Source of the DNA: Candidatus Ancillula trichonymphae ImTpAt
GTDB lineage: Bacteria > Actinomycetota > Actinomycetes > Actinomycetales > Bifidobacteriaceae
Assembly (NCBI GenBank): GCA_000485475.1
Contig: AXYY01000091.1
Coordinates: forward strand, 1 to 6,189
Direction of reading: 5' to 3'
Length of the DNA: 6,189 nucleotides
A model generated the notes under the pieces. The model searched no databases. It was not told the origin of the DNA and was given only the letters and a program-made list of their open reading frames with translations. Shown here piece after piece: positions 5,514 to 6,189 of the stretch. Position 1 is the stretch's first letter; every line of letters begins with the position of its first letter. Position numbers and translations under genes: made by a program.

Positions 5514-6189
5514 ATGAGGCATCATAAATATAGTAGTGAAACTGGTTCACGAACACAGGCATGTACACTTTTTCAAAAGGTGTGGGATGATCATGTGGAT
5601 ATTTCTGATAAAACTGACGGCGGGGCGCTTTTATACATAGACCTGCACTTACTACACGAAGTCACATCTCCACAAGCATTTGAGGGCCTGCGCATCGAAA
5701 ACAGGACGGTTCGTCGACCTGACTTAACAATTGCTACTGAGGACCATGTCATTCCTACGCAGGATATTCATGGTCCAATTCAGGATCCTGTAGCAAAATT
5801 ACAACTGGAAACTATCCGGAAAAATGCACAAGAATTTGGCGTACGCCTGCACTCGCTGGGGGATTTGGATAATGGTGTGATTCATGTGACTTTTCCTGAA
5901 CTGGGGTTGATTCAGCCAGGAATGACGGTTGTTTGCGGAGATTCACATACTGCAACACATGGTGCGTTCGGTGCTATTGCGTTCGGTATTGGAACTTCTG
6001 AGGTTGAGCACGTTTTGGCAACGCAGACCATCAATCAGAAACCTCCTAAGACCATGTCGGTAGAATTTACTGGTACACTTCCAGATGGTGTTAGTGCCAA
6101 AGATATGATATTCGCGCTGATCGGAGAGATTGGAACTGGTGGTGGACAAGGCTACGCAATTGAATATCGCGGTGAAGCCATAAAGAACC
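5514..6189 (+). CDS. leuC: 3-isopropylmalate dehydratase large subunit, 5' part (cut by window end)
   Basis: LeuC pairs with LeuD to form the cytoplasmic [4Fe-4S] enzyme that isomerises 2-isopropylmalate to 3-isopropylmalate in leucine synthesis. The first 225 codons are present, roughly half of the family's usual 460-480. Visible family motifs are LFQKVWDDHV (19-28), YIDLHLLHEVTSPQAFEGLR (41-60), ATEDHVIPTQD (74-84), and VVCGDSHTATHGAFGAIAFG (139-158) running into GTSEVEHVLATQT, which belongs to the aconitase-family substrate and cluster region. GTGGGQGYAIEYRG (207-220) is also typical. The cluster cysteines near the middle of the protein lie beyond the window. The ATG at 5514 gives an N-terminal extension of about 16 residues before the conserved start, a length seen in other actinobacterial LeuC. 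No better start exists, since the next candidate, a GTG, falls inside the conserved KVWDDHV. leuD probably follows downstream. Confidence 0.96.
   Translation, partial: MRHHKYSSETGSRTQACTLFQKVWDDHVDISDKTDGGALLYIDLHLLHEVTSPQAFEGLRIENRTVRRPDLTIATEDHVIPTQDIHGPIQDPVAKLQLETIRKNAQEFGVRLHSLGDLDNGVIHVTFPELGLIQPGMTVVCGDSHTATHGAFGAIAFGIGTSEVEHVLATQTINQKPPKTMSVEFTGTLPDGVSAKDMIFALIGEIGTGGGQGYAIEYRGEAIKN

Noticed and set aside
5943..6149. Minus-strand open frame inside leuC
   Set aside because: leuC coding on the plus strand is unambiguous here.

Overview
The window looks like a piece of chromosome from an AT-rich actinobacterium. The evidence is a GarA/OdhI-type FHA protein, a tyrosyl-tRNA synthetase followed by the TPR-like protein that commonly follows it in Actinobacteria, a tRNA-Gln of actinobacterial form without encoded CCA, and apparently leaderless starts. 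The MetE N-terminus and the HHGN form of the TyrS nucleotide-binding motif resemble Micrococcales (Microbacteriaceae-like) proteins. That placement rests on recalled sequence similarity and is tentative.

Plus strand, left part (1-2855): the 3' end of an unrecognised coiled-coil gene runs in from outside the window. It appears to have a decayed C-terminal tail. It is followed by metE, cobalamin-independent methionine synthase, which has a strong Shine-Dalgarno sequence preceded by a perfect 16-bp palindrome and carries unusual insertions in its N-terminal half.

Minus strand, middle (2902-5404): one compact transcription unit reads leftwards. A near-consensus sigma-A-type promoter (TTGACA, 17 bp, TATACT) drives tRNA-Gln(CUG), then tyrS, a TPR-like protein and a garA/odhI-like FHA gene. 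The genes are tightly packed. One base separates the tRNA from the tyrS GTG, tyrS overlaps the TPR gene by 4 bp (GTGA), and 9 bp separate the TPR stop from the garA ATG. The unit converges on metE across 46 bp, with no convincing terminator visible.

Plus strand, right end (5498-6189): leuC, the large subunit of isopropylmalate isomerase, is divergent from the tRNA and cut by the window end. Its extended -10 element lies 7 bp before the ATG, so its mRNA is probably leaderless.

The genes serve amino-acid supply and use: Met synthesis, Leu synthesis, Tyr and Gln tRNA charging, and probably control of the 2-oxoglutarate/glutamate branch by the FHA protein. The most interesting features are the tRNA-Gln/tyrS junction, where 3' processing of the tRNA would by itself create an almost leaderless tyrS mRNA, and a GarA-like protein whose phospho-acceptor motif has lost the first threonine. 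No mobile element, CRISPR array or defence system is visible.
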